The notes under the pieces were generated by a model. The model was given only the letters and a program-made list of their open reading frames with translations, ran no database searches and was not told where the DNA came from. Positions 1 to 9,272 of a DNA stretch of 64,000 nt are shown here, piece by piece (position 1 is the first letter of the stretch; each line of letters begins with the position of its first letter). Made by a program: the position numbers and the translations under genes. This stretch comes from Bathynomus jamesi (Eukaryota > Arthropoda > Malacostraca > Isopoda > Cirolanidae), in contig JAJOZX010007498.1 of NCBI GenBank assembly GCA_023014485.1, positions 148,258 to 212,257 of the forward strand, in the 5' to 3' direction.

Positions 1-28
1 AAATTACCATTTCTGTTTTAGAACCAAT

Positions 29-1207
29 TAGTGATGTAGGTCACATCCGCATTCGCGGAACATCCGCACATTTTCTCGCATCTGCATCCGCACTTTGGAC
101 TGCGGATGTGGACCGTTGAGATAAAACGTCATTAAGCGGAAATTATCAAATTCTACTATAATAATAGAACTAGTTCATTGTGCGCAAAAGTGATGCAAGC
201 GACAAGACGAGAGGCTGTTCTTCTATGAAGTTACTCTCTTGCAACCTACTTAGATCCACGTTACAAAGCTAAGTTATTTTCACCTAGTACATTAGAACGA
301 GTTAAATCATCACTTGGCAAAGCAGTTGAAGAGCTTCAATCTCTTGAATATGTCGCTTCGCCACCCACCAAAAGAATAAAAGTTTCAGTGACAGAACCAA
401 CACCTTCAACAAGCAAATCTATCGCAGAATATCTCTGTTTCTTGAGTCAAGCAGCGATGACGAGACCTACGCGATGTCAAAAGATGTAGTAAAAATGATC
501 GAGAGCTATCACCAAGAAAAACGCCTGGCTGCATGTGACAATCCTATTAGTTGGTGGAAAAATACGCAGAATATCTATCCATACTTGAGTAAACTTGCAA
601 GGAAACATTTAGCACGTCCTCCAACAAGCGTACCAAGCGAGAGATTATTTAGCAGTGCTGGATTAATATATGATGAAAAGAGAAACAGACTGGCAGCAGA
701 AAAGGCAGAAAAATTAATGTTCCTTAAGCTTAACCTTCCTATAATTAAGTTTGAATATTAAACGATGAACATCTTAGTTTACTTTATTTTAATTACTCAT
801 TTATAAATATGCCTAATAAAACTTTAAACTTAATATAAATAGTTATCAAGCTAATTAAAGATCTCTTTCTATAAGGGTGGAGGTTGGGGAAAGAGGTCGG
901 GTAACACAATTATGGTTTCTAATTGTGGCTGAAACTCAACAAAATATAACGAATTTATTTGCAGACTAATTCACTAATTGATTTCTATATTAGTTAGATG
1001 CTTGCTATTATTTTATATGTTCAGGGAAAAGTACAGCAATTATTGTACAATTAATCAATTATACTACATTATAGCTACAGCTCTCTCTATATAATAACTT
1101 ATTATATACGTTAAACACAACAAATCTCGAATATATCCTAAAAAATAACGAAAATGTAGACATCCGCATCCGCGGATGTGAAAAAAATTACATCCGCTAC
1201 ATCACTA
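29..1207 (+). mobile_element. hAT deletion derivative, copy 1
   Basis: The element has an 11 bp perfect terminal inverted repeat (TAGTGATGTAG ... CTACATCACTA) and a perfect 8 bp target duplication, GAACCAAT, at 21-28 and 1208-1215. Uninterrupted array units elsewhere (for example near 50660) read straight through GAACCAAT, so the empty site is visible in the window. Subterminal CATCCGC/GCGGATG words recur at both ends, as is usual for hAT transposase binding regions. At 1179 bp it keeps only the C-terminal part of a transposase, so it would depend on a transposase supplied in trans. An almost identical copy lies at 44721-45931. Confidence 0.9.
238..761 (+). pseudogene. hAT transposase C-terminal remnant with dimerisation domain
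   Basis: Translation gives ATYLDPRYKAKLF, the conserved start of the hAT C-terminal region, then an acidic serine-rich linker, then the dimerisation domain with WW and PSERLFSSAG motifs, ending in a stop at 759-761. The first part (238 to about 425) and the second part (474-761) lie in different frames, with a frameshift near 425-435. The RNase H-like core carrying the first two catalytic aspartates and the N-terminal BED zinc finger is missing. This is an internally deleted, non-functional transposase. The glutamate of PSERLF is the likely third acidic residue of the family. Confidence 0.85.
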
Positions 1208-1904
1208 GAACCAATGTATGCCACATTCGCTAACCTTCACTTTTCTACTTCAGAGTTTTCTCGCCGAGAGGTCACCTTTAGGAGAACAGTCGGATCAAAT
1301 TTAATGACCTTATTCAACCTTTGGCATTTCTTTATTTGAGACTGTCAAATTATAAGGTGAGCTATTTTCGCATTTTTCTAAAATAATTTTTATTTTATAA
1401 ATGTATATAACAATTTTCCAGTATTGTATTTGATATTTGCTTTTGATCAATAGGAAATAATTTCCAGCGAATTTTTCCTGTAGAAGAATTTACTAGTATT
1501 CCAATATGCTACGTCACATTCTTCAAAGAATTAAAGGGTCAGAAGGGTCATTTGTTATTTACATTAACAATGGATTTTCATGCATGCGAAACACTACAAA
1601 GAGCTCGTTTTTTCTCATCGATTTCTTTAAGGTTTCTTTTTTAAAGTGTAAGTTTTCTATCCAAATATTAATTTTTTTCTTAACATTAGTTTTTAAAATA
1701 TGGTTTTTTATTAGTATTTACAAATGTCATGGATTTTTTCGTTTATAGTTCTATTTCCTGTGTTTATTTCTTCGGAATTGTCTTAGTTACGTTCGTACTC
1801 GGATTCCAAAGTTCTTGTGGATAATTTCTTTTATTCGAAAGTGTTCTCTTGGCAATTCTTTTTTTCCGAAAGTTTCCTTGGCAGTCTTTTTTTTTCCAAA
1901 TATA

Positions 1905-2702
1905 CAGTGTGTCCGTAAAGTCATGGTGGGATTTTAAATAGCTATATTATTGCAACGAAACATGATAATGAGATGAAAAAAAGGCAAATTGAAGAAAAAC
2001 TCTAAAAGAATAACTTTATTTAACGTAGTTCGATATGGGCTCCTCTGGTAGCCCTGCAGACATCTAGGCGGTGATTCAATTCCAGCCACACACGCCCAAG
2101 AACACCAGGAGTGACGGATGCGATAGCTTCCGTGATTCGCTCGTGCGAGTGATGAATATCCCTAATGGGTACACTGTACACGCTTTGCTTGACGTAACCC
2201 CACAAATAAAAGTCCAAAGGTGTCAGGTCCGGAGAGCGTGGAGGCCATGGCTTCCATCCTCCTCTTCCTATCCTCCTCTTCCTATCCATCTCTGTGGAAA
2301 TCTTTCATTTAGGAATTCTCGAACAACGTTGGCATAGTGCGGAGGAGCACCATCTTGCTGAAAGATGACATTATTGTCAATAAATTGGGGTACTGCAAAA
2401 TGTTCCAACATAGCAAGGTAGTTGTGTGACGTCACAGTGGGTTCCGCGAAGAAAAATGGGCCAATCACTCGATCTCGTGCTAGAGCACACCACACACTAA
2501 CTTTCGGGCTATTACGTTCATGTTCAAGATACGCATGTGGACAGCCTAGACTAACTACGAGATAAAGGTTAAGCTTAGCCTAGACTAACTACAAGATACA
2601 ACTTTGAGAGTTGTTCTTAAATTTGGCATTGTTTCATCTCATCATGTTTCGTTGCAATAATATAGCTATTTAAAATCCCACCATGACTTTACGGACACAC
2701 TG
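1905..2702 (-). mobile_element. DD41D-type mariner, copy 1
   Basis: Long terminal inverted repeats start with CAGTGTGTCCGTAAAGTC and run about 70 bp. The TA target dinucleotide is duplicated (1903-1904 and 2703-2704). The empty site (CAAATATATTTTGG) is visible in other array units, for example near 52127. The element is 798 bp and holds only the C-terminal half of a transposase. The IS630-Tc1-mariner superfamily moves by cut and paste into TA dinucleotides. Confidence 0.88.
2020..2495 (-). pseudogene. DD41D mariner transposase C-terminal half, frameshifted
   Basis: The protein covers the second catalytic aspartate (QQDGAPPH) through the third (SPDLTPLDFYLWGYVK). The N-terminal helix-turn-helix region and the first aspartate are absent. 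A 14 bp tandem duplication of a CCTCTTCCTAT-like word near 2263-2290 splits the frame in two. The copy at 46755-47216 lacks this duplication and reads through. The C-terminus ends at an ELR stop. It is a non-functional fragment. Confidence 0.85.
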
Positions 2703-3409
2703 TATTTTGGTAGCTGTTTTTCAGAATTAGGGATTTTGTTTGGAATCATGATTTCTATTTTAAAATTTTGTCGACGCCCTTTTTTTATGATTGTGTCGGT
2801 GGCCTATTTTTTTAAAATTACCATTTCTGTTTTAGAACCAATATATGCAACATTCGCTAACCTTCACTTTTCTACTTCCGAGTTTTCTCGCCGAGAGGTC
2901 ACCTTTAGGAGAAGAGTCGGATCAAATTTAATGAACTTATTCAACCTTTGGCATTTCTTTATTTGAGACTTACTCAAATTATAAGGTGAGCCATTTTGGC
3001 ATTTTTCTAAAATAATTTTTATTTTATAAATGTATATAACAATTTTCCAGTATTGTATTTGATATTTGCTTTTGATCAATAGGAAATAATTTCCAGCAAG
3101 TGTTTCCTGTGGAAGAACTTACTAGTATTCCAACATTTTACGTGACATTCTTTAACGATGTTAAAGGATCGGACGGGTAATTTGTCATTTACATTGCAAA
3201 AAGGATTTCTCTGCATACTAAAGCACTACGAAGAGCTCGTTTTTTCTCATCGATTTCCTTAAGGTTTGTTTTTTTAAAGTGTAAGAGTTTTCAATCCAAA
3301 TATTAATTTTATTCTTAACATTAGTTTTTAAAACATGGGTTTTTTTTATTAGTATTTATAAATGTCGGGGATTTTTACGTTTATAGTTCTATTTCCTGTG
3401 TTTATTTTT

Positions 3410-3515
3410 CTGATTTAGAAAATGAACTCATTTTATTTAGAAATGAAAATATGTTACAGCCATTTCAATTTTAAATTTTCTCGTTTGAAATTAACTAATT
3501 ATTACGTTTATGAAA
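3410..3515 (+). repeat. Isolated partial monomer of the 182 bp satellite
   Basis: About 105 bp matches the satellite of 54886-64000, from TCTGATTTAGAAAATG to AACTAATTATTACG. The join from the array (TTTATTTTTCTGATTT) is the same as at 54885. This shows that this end of the window and the 54 kb region descend from one array-satellite junction. Confidence 0.85.
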
Positions 3516-3599
3516 AGTACAACGTTAATCTGAAAAATTCGTTATGAAGTACACTACGCTTAACGAGATTTTATTATATATAATACTTACGTACTTACT

Positions 3600-4060
3600 T
3601 TGTTACTTTATGTGAGTTCGAACGACGGTTCTCGCCTCATTTGCAAGATTTGGTGAAAGAGGGAATTGCTGTCTGATCTCCTCTTGCCATCGTACCCAGC
3701 CACGCATGGCTGGTTAGGGACTTTGCACAGGAATCTGTCCAGCTGGTTTTTGAAGTTATTCAGGTTGGTGTGCTGGAGATTCCTCACTTCTTTTGGTGGG
3801 GCATTGAAAAGTTGGGCCTCGTATTCTGAAGGTATTTTTCATCCTCGTTTTCATGGCCCCCTGTCTCACATCGGTGAAACAGTACAAAATCTGCCTTTTC
3901 TCCTATTCCAGTTTGTTTCTATTTCATTTCTAAGGTTAGAGACAAAGCCCTCAAGTATTTTCCATATGTATATTATTGAGTACCACTCGCGCCTCCTTTC
4001 CAGAGAGTAGAGTTTCAGGGATTGTAGTCGAGACCAGTAGTCTTCACCTTTCGTTTCCTC
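3600..4060 (-). pseudogene. LINE ORF2 3' end fragment
   Basis: The minus strand encodes the extreme C-terminus of a LINE reverse transcriptase: YWSRLQSLKLYSLERRRE, then a frame change to LFNAPPKEVRNLQH and a NSLFHQ-type tail. The LINE at 4614-6600 has the same ending (YWERLRELDLYSLERRKE and the NSLLHQ tail), so the two belong to related families. The fragment is 5'-truncated near 4060 and frameshifted. About 85 bp of unassigned AT-rich sequence separates it from the satellite scrap upstream. Confidence 0.7.
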
Positions 4061-4084
4061 TGTCTTAGAGGTACACCTTTCTCC

Positions 4085-4325
4085 ACATTTGGGCTTATCA
4101 GTCCGTATTAACCGTCCCCTCAGTAACCCACCACAATCCGCAATTAGAAACCATAGTAATGATAACAACCATCCCCTTCACAAAACTCGGTTCGAAATTC
4201 TAACAAGAACCAATAACCTTACAGAACTCCGAATTTTAGAATCTTTATACATCTATAGAAACAAACCCTTCAACCCTTCATTAACAACAATAGTTCATCT
4301 TACAAATTACAGCTCTTCTAACTAA
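4085..4325 (+). pseudogene. Probable GIY-YIG nuclease C-terminal fragment of a retroelement
   Basis: The frame reads SAIRNHS, then FEILTRTNN, then LRILESLYIYRNKPFNPSL. That pattern (variable H, FEIL, and an E in an ILE(S/A)LYI context followed by KPxxN) matches the C-terminal half of GIY-YIG endonucleases in retroelements such as Penelope-like elements. The N-terminal GIY...YIG half is not present. It differs from the GIY-YIG domain of the PLE at 6617-8640, so it would be a separate family. The match is by motif recognition only. Confidence 0.45.
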
Positions 4326-4575
4326 CCAACCAAACTACTTTCATAGATATATCATACCTCGGGACTTCGATCACACGAAGACTCTGATACACCAAGAATT
4401 CGAGACGTTGAATAATAACAAAACTTTGCTGCTCTATTTGTTCGTCAGTGGTTCAGAGATGCAACGCATGTACTGAACATGATGGAGGACACTTTGAATA
4501 ATTTCTGTAGTAAATGATAAATATTATTCTTCACAAGGTGATTCCATTATTCTCGGTAAACCGACTTATGCCGCA

Positions 4576-4613
<38 letters not shown>
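4326..4613. other. No gene seen; ends in a TA microsatellite
   Basis: Sequence between the GIY-YIG fragment and the LINE. No reading frame or element ends could be supported. 4577-4612 is a (TA)n tract that forms the 5' border of the LINE. Confidence 0.5.
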
Positions 4614-4615
<2 letters not shown>

Positions 4616-6566
4616 CTTACATCTCATCTCACTAAAATATCTGAAAGAATAGTTAGACAGAAAATCTATGACTTTTTGGAAACTCAGAAAAAATTCAATG
4701 ATAACCAACACGGGTTTCGATCAGGCAGATCATGCCTATCACAACTAATGGAACACTACAACAACATTATTGATTCACTTGAAAGTAATGAAAACTATGA
4801 TGTACTGTACACAGACTTTGCTAAAGCGTTCGACAAGTGTGACCACGGAATCATAATACATAAACTGAAATATATGGGAATAACAGGAAAAGTAGGGAAA
4901 TGGATATATAATTTCCTTAGTGAGCGGAGGCAAGTCGTTACAGTACAAGGAGTATCTTCACCAGAATCAGAGGTCCTGAGCTCAGTACCACCAGAGCTGG
5001 GCAGTATTTAAATACATTTGTATTTAAATACGTATTTAAATACATTTGTGTATTTAGAACTGTATTTATAAATACATTGTTTTTCATGTATTTAAATATA
5101 GTATTTAAATACTTTAATGAGTATTTAAATATAATGTATTTAAACACTCAAAATATAAAAATGTAAATACTTTTACTGGTTTAATACACGTTCTGTACTA
5201 GCACAGTACGACGCGTCGACAGTGTAGTACAGCATGGTTCATGTTTCAATGTGTCAGTTCAATCAGTTGTGTGCCACTCTTAGTCGAAAGCGGTTGATTT
5301 CTTTATCGTGTGCGTGTCATGGCTTAGTGAATTAGTGAATGCATATGTTAAAATTTGTATGTATTTAAAATGTATTTACAAATGTATTTAAATACAATTG
5401 ATGTATTTTGTATTTAGTATCTAAATACATTCGTAAAATGTATTTAGTATTTAGTATTTAAATACATTTCTCCCATGTATTTAGTATTTAGTATTTAAAT
5501 ACATTCAATGTATTTATTGCCCAGCTCTGAGTACCACAAGGAACAGTATTAGCTCCACTACTCTTCATAATCATGCTAACTGACATAGATGAGGACGTTA
5601 CCAGAGACAGCACAGTAACATCCTTTGCGGATGACACAAAGATCAGTAGAAAAATAAGAAACCCAGAAGACACAGGATCTCTACAAACCGACATAAACAA
5701 AATCTACAAGTGGACTGAAGACAACAATATGAAGTTTAACACCGAGAAATTTCAGCTATTACGGTACGGAAAAAGAGAGGACCTAAAGTGCATGGAATAT
5801 TATACCCCAAATGGACAGGAAATTCAGAGAAATTCCAGAGCAAAAGATTTAGGGGTTGTAATGACAGATGATGCGAAATTTGAAACACAAAATAAGATAG
5901 CAGTAAACAGAGCAAAGAGAATAACGGGTCAGATATTGAGAACCTTTAAACGAAGGGATAGGAATGTAATGATTCCTCTACTGAAAACCCTGATCATACC
6001 CAAATTAGAATACTGCTCGGTCCTAACTTCCCCATATAAAAAAGAAGACATTAGACAGCTGGAGGGGATCCAAAGAAGCTTCACAGCCAAGATCAATGGG
6101 TGCAAAGAACTAAATTACTGGGAAAGGTTACGAGAACTAGACCTATATTCACTGGAAAGGAGAAAAGAGAGATACACCATTATTTACACTTGGAAAATAA
6201 TGGAGAAACTAGTCCCTAATCTTACTCTGAAATCCCATAACTCCCCAAACAACGATGGAAAGTAGAAGCGGTAGACTGTGTCGTATTCCCAAATTGAAGG
6301 CGAGACAGGGAACATCCTTAACCCTGAAAGAAAATAGTTTTGTAGTGAGAGGACCAAAACTGTTTAATCAGTTGCCCAAAGGCCTAAGAAACACGAAGGG
6401 AGTTGCAGTGGAAATCTTCAAAAGAAGACTAGACGCCTGGCTCAGAACAATCCCCGATGAGCCGGGCGTACCTGGCTATGTGAGGTGGAGAGCGCAAGAA
6501 TCCAACTCACTACTTCACCAGGCCAACTCGAGAGGAGGGGCGACAAGCTTGACCTTCGCGAAATGA
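4614..6566 (+). pseudogene. LINE reverse transcriptase (ORF2), split by MITE
   Basis: Before the MITE: HGFRSGRSCLSQL, then DFAKAFDKCDH (the first catalytic aspartate block of RT), then the start of the SSVP block. After the MITE: the continuation of the VPQGT-type block, then SFADDTK (catalytic ADD). The thumb and C-terminal region runs to 6265. A frameshift near 6255 follows, then LFNQLPKGLRNTKG and a NSLLHQANS tail ending at 6566. Only the MITE and one frameshift interrupt it, so decay is limited. Confidence 0.85.
4992..5529. mobile_element. hAT-type MITE with GTATTTAAATAC repeats
   Basis: 538 bp, non-coding. Terminal inverted repeats begin CAGAGCTGGGCA on both ends. A perfect 8 bp target duplication AGTACCAC lies at 4984-4991 and 5530-5537. 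Removing the MITE and one duplication restores the RT frame across the conserved VPQG block. Both subterminal regions are dense arrays of the self-complementary word GTATTTAAATAC and derivatives. The centre (about 5180-5340) is unique. Confidence 0.92.
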
Positions 6567-6653
6567 GAAATCATCGCGCGGAACCTTTGTAAGGTAAGGT
6601 GTATATATATATATATGATGAATAAAACCACGAAGGAAAGGAAACACAAAATG

Positions 6654-6693
6654 GTGCTCAAGCGCTTTCGTCTAATGACATCCTCAGGAACAC
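6654..6693 (-). ncRNA. Hammerhead ribozyme motif, PLE 1 left flank
   Basis: This is the reverse complement of the motif at 8563-8602, with every core position and stem preserved. It sits in the inverted left flank, so a transcript from the opposite strand would carry it. It is one of four matching copies in the window. Confidence 0.75.
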
Positions 6694-6757
6694 TGAAGTA
6701 CATAAAAAGGTTAAGCCTATATATAGGTTACAGAAAGAAAAAATAAATAACATACAT

Positions 6758-6814
<57 letters not shown>

Positions 6815-6849
6815 AAACAGAGAAGTAAAAATAATAAAAAATTAAAGTC

Positions 6850-8167
6850 TTGTCCCCCATTCTCGTAACTATCTCTGATTCGCATGTAAAAAATTCCATG
6901 GATCTTACGGAAAAATTGAATAATGCACGTACTGAAACTAACGATAAATTGATTAGTTTTGATGTTTGTTCATTGTTTACAAAAGTGCCGATTGACGATA
7001 TGCTTGACTTTCTCTCCCAAGAATTACATAAGTATGACCTGCCACTACCTTCACACATTGTTTTGGAACTCATTAAGCTTTGCATCAAAGACTGTAAATT
7101 CACTTTCAATAACGAGTATTATCAACAAGTTTTTGGGATGGCTATGGGCAACCCCTTATCGCCCCTCCTCCAATATTTATATGGAGTTTTTCGAAATTAC
7201 CTATATTCCGAGAATCCTGGGGGTTGGCATCCCTTGGTTGCGGTACGTCGACGATATTTTGTGTATCTGGCACATGAATCGTGGCCTGGATAGCTTCCTC
7301 CTTCAGTTAAATGATCAAGTCCCCTCCATTAAGTTTACTTTAGAAGTTGAGCAAGACAATTCAATCCCATTTTTGGATGTGCGTGTACATAGGGAAAGCC
7401 CAGGTTTTAAGTTTAGTATCTATCGGAAAACGACAAACAATTTGTCCTACGTACACTTTTACTCGGGACATGATACCCCTACTAAGAAGGCCATATTTTC
7501 ATCAATGTTTCTCCGCGCCCTTAGGATCGCCAGTCCGGAATACATCGATGCCGAATTGGAAAAAATCAACGGTATTGGAAGTGATTTGTGTTATCCATCT
7601 GCGTTTATGGAATCTTGTCTCAACAAGGCAAAACGAACTTTCTATCGTGTCAATATTAACACTCGTACTTTGTCAAAAAATATTTTAGTACTTCCATTTT
7701 TCCCGGGCTTTTTAGGCATTGCTAATGTACTTAAACTTTTGGATATTAATGTAGTATTTTCATATAACAATATTGTGAAAAATATCATAGTAAAAAATAG
7801 CCCTACCAATAATTCAGGCATTATCTATAAAATTGGTTGTAAACAATGTGATTCCTTTTACATAGGTCAGACGGGAAAGGATTTGCACACACGTATAAAA
7901 CAGCATCAATATTCCGTTAGAACAGGACAGTTGTCCAGTGCCCTTTTTGTCCATTTGTCAGAGTTAGCCCACTGTATTGATTGGAATAATGCTTCAGTTT
8001 TATTCCATTCAAGCAACATTGTTAATAGAAATATTCTTGAGTCTGCCATTATCCAACTTTCAAATAACTTCAACATAAGCAAAGGTCTTTTTCAACTCGA
8101 TCCTGTTATGTTGAATTCCTTTAAAACAGATTTAAATAAGAAGGGTAAAACATTAAATCTTTGGTAA
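6850..8167 (+). pseudogene. PLE reverse transcriptase-GIY-YIG endonuclease, one frameshift
   Basis: Two overlapping frames encode one protein. The first (6850 to about 7175) has LISFDVCSLFTKVP (catalytic aspartate block) and MGNPLSPLL. The second (about 7172-8167) resumes with NIYMEFFE, then LRYVDDILC (catalytic YVDD) and SIPFLDV. The GIY-YIG nuclease follows: GIIYKIGC, FYIGQTGKDLHTRIKQH, and an ILESAII glutamate block. A single indel near 7172-7180 separates the frames. The RT N-terminus is missing. The nuclease part is intact and is repeated without change at 22325-22753. Confidence 0.88.
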
Positions 8168-8562
8168 ACTTGTCTTCTACTTTATTAACTTTTAATTTGC
8201 ATTTTATTTTTTTATATATATCAAAACCTGACCATAGGCAGCAGTGTGTTAAAACCCGGACAGAGTTCCAGTATAAATTTGTATTTTTATAATCCATTTG
8301 ATCTTGTGCTAAAAATTGATATTTTTCCTTACAAATCTGTACGCCTCACTGGTAATCCTTTAAGGTTTTAATTTTTAATTTTTTATTATTTTTTTTATTA
8401 TTTTTACTTCTGTTTATTGTATATATATGTATGTATGTATTTGTATATATAGATATGTATGTATATATATATGTGTGTGTGTGTGTATGTATGTTATTTA
8501 TTTTTTCTTTTTTTTTTTCTTTCTGTAACCTATATATAGGCTTAACCTTTTTATGTACTTCA

Positions 8563-8602
8563 GTGTTCCTGAGGATGTCATTAGACGAAAGCGCTTGAGC
8601 AC
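8563..8602 (+). ncRNA. Hammerhead ribozyme motif, PLE 1 right flank
   Basis: All conserved parts occur in order. Stem I 5' strand is GTGTTC (8563-8568), pairing with GAGCAC (8597-8602). Core CUGANGA is CTGAGGA (8569-8575). After one extra T, stem II is GTC/GAC closing an ATTA loop (8577-8586). Core GAA is 8587-8589. Stem III is the self-complementary AGCGCT (8590-8595), and the cleavage-site nucleotide is U17 (8596). The palindromic, loop-less stem III and extra nucleotide before stem II match minimal PLE hammerheads, which cut as dimers. U at position 17 may lower activity compared with C. Confidence 0.8.
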
Positions 8603-8640
8603 CATTTTGTGTTTCCTTTCCTTCGTGGTTTTATTCATCA

Positions 8641-8858
8641 TAAATATTTTTCACGTGTTACCTTCGTGAAATAATTTTCATATAATTTTCATATATATAT
8701 ATACTGTGTATGTCATAAATACCGAAGTAGATCGAACATTTGTGTAAATTTTACCCAGTCGGTCAAACATCATGATTCGTTTTAGGTTAGTTTATTTATG
8801 TTAACCCTGAGTTAACCTAACCTAACCTAGCGTAACGTAACCTGAAAAAAGTAGGTTA
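8641..8858. other. No gene; TA tract and CCTAACCTAACC-rich stretch
   Basis: After the PLE comes a (TA)n tract (about 8692-8702) and AT-rich sequence. 8810-8845 contains CCTAACCTAACCTAGC-like words that resemble the (TTAGG)n motif but do not form a regular array. No reading frame is supported. Confidence 0.5.
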
Positions 8859-8866
8859 AAAAGGTG

Positions 8867-9064
8867 GAATCAATGAAAGAAAGCCACCCCCAGCCTTCTT
8901 TAGTTAGCTTTATAAGGCTAACTAACGAAAATATCACGACCTAACCAATCGTTAGGTCAACTGTACGCCCTTGACGATTGGTTAGGTTAGGTCGTTATAT
9001 TTTCGTTAGGTAGCCTTATAAAGCTAACTAAAGAAGGCTTGGGGTGGCTTTCTTTCATTGATCC
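8867..9064. mobile_element. Hairpin (foldback) MITE, copy 1
   Basis: A near-perfect 198 bp palindrome. Its arms run from GATCAATGAAAGAAAGCC through a TAGCTTTATAAGGCTAACTA block to CCTAACCAATCG, meeting near a GTACGCCC centre. The 8 bp direct repeat AAAAGGTG flanks it (8859-8866, 9065-9072), which fits a hAT-like insertion. It has no coding capacity. Copy 2 is at 13435-13637. Confidence 0.85.
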
Positions 9065-9272
9065 AAAAGGTGACCTACCATTGGCTCTACTTGGAGGTTA
9101 TAATGTTTCAGACCAGCAAAGACCCTAGGATTCACTCATGGTTAGTCTACTTAACCGTGTTTGTAATTGCGTACTGCGCATATCCTCCGTTGTGGCGGAG
9201 GGGACCTCAATTTTACGTGGGTTCCGAACCACAAAAACCTTGATATTACCACCTTAAACTATATCTAATCTA

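Larger units (their letters stand above)
1216..3409 (+). repeat. Exon-pair tandem array, left block
   Basis: This holds two units of the array that dominates 35.6-54.9 kb. Exon-A-like segments lie around 1256-1358 and 2879-2983, ending in TAAG before GTGAGC. Exon-B-like segments begin after TTTCCAG near 1461 and 3092 and end near CTTAAG before GTTTGT. A DD41D mariner interrupts the block at 1905-2702. Sequence up to about 2970 is nearly identical to 44693-47880, and 2720-3520 is nearly identical to parts of 54100-54980. Short open frames here are by-products of the repeat and are not annotated as genes. Confidence 0.7.
4614..6600 (+). mobile_element. 5'-truncated LINE retrotransposon interrupted by a MITE
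   Basis: This contains reverse-transcriptase and C-terminal parts of LINE ORF2. A (TA)n tract lies on each side, and the 3' end is near a TAAGGTAAGG motif at about 6590-6600. The 5' end enters the RT domain at the ISERIVRQKI block, so endonuclease and ORF1 are missing. A hAT MITE at 4992-5529 splits the RT gene. A LINE endonuclease fragment at 20500-20860 may come from the same or a related family. Confidence 0.85.
6617..8640 (+). mobile_element. Penelope-like element 1, with inverted terminal flanks
   Basis: A core encoding an RT joined to a GIY-YIG endonuclease is bounded by inverted copies of one flank: 6617-6846 is the reverse complement of roughly 8366-8640. Each flank contains a hammerhead ribozyme motif and a (CA/TA)n tract. 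PLE flanks carrying hammerheads are known from this family. The left flank joins directly to mid-RT sequence at about 6847, so the element is 5'-truncated. (TA)n lies outside on the left. Confidence 0.9.

Noticed and set aside
2736..3079. Short open frames on both strands in the exon-pair array
   Set aside because: The same stretches are open on both strands and copied with the repeat. They cross the splice-like borders and start in intron-like DNA.
8810..9000. Telomere or interstitial telomeric repeat from CCTAACCTAACC words
   Set aside because: Only two or three consecutive units occur, inside or next to a hairpin MITE with its own target duplication. There is no regular (TTAGG)n run.
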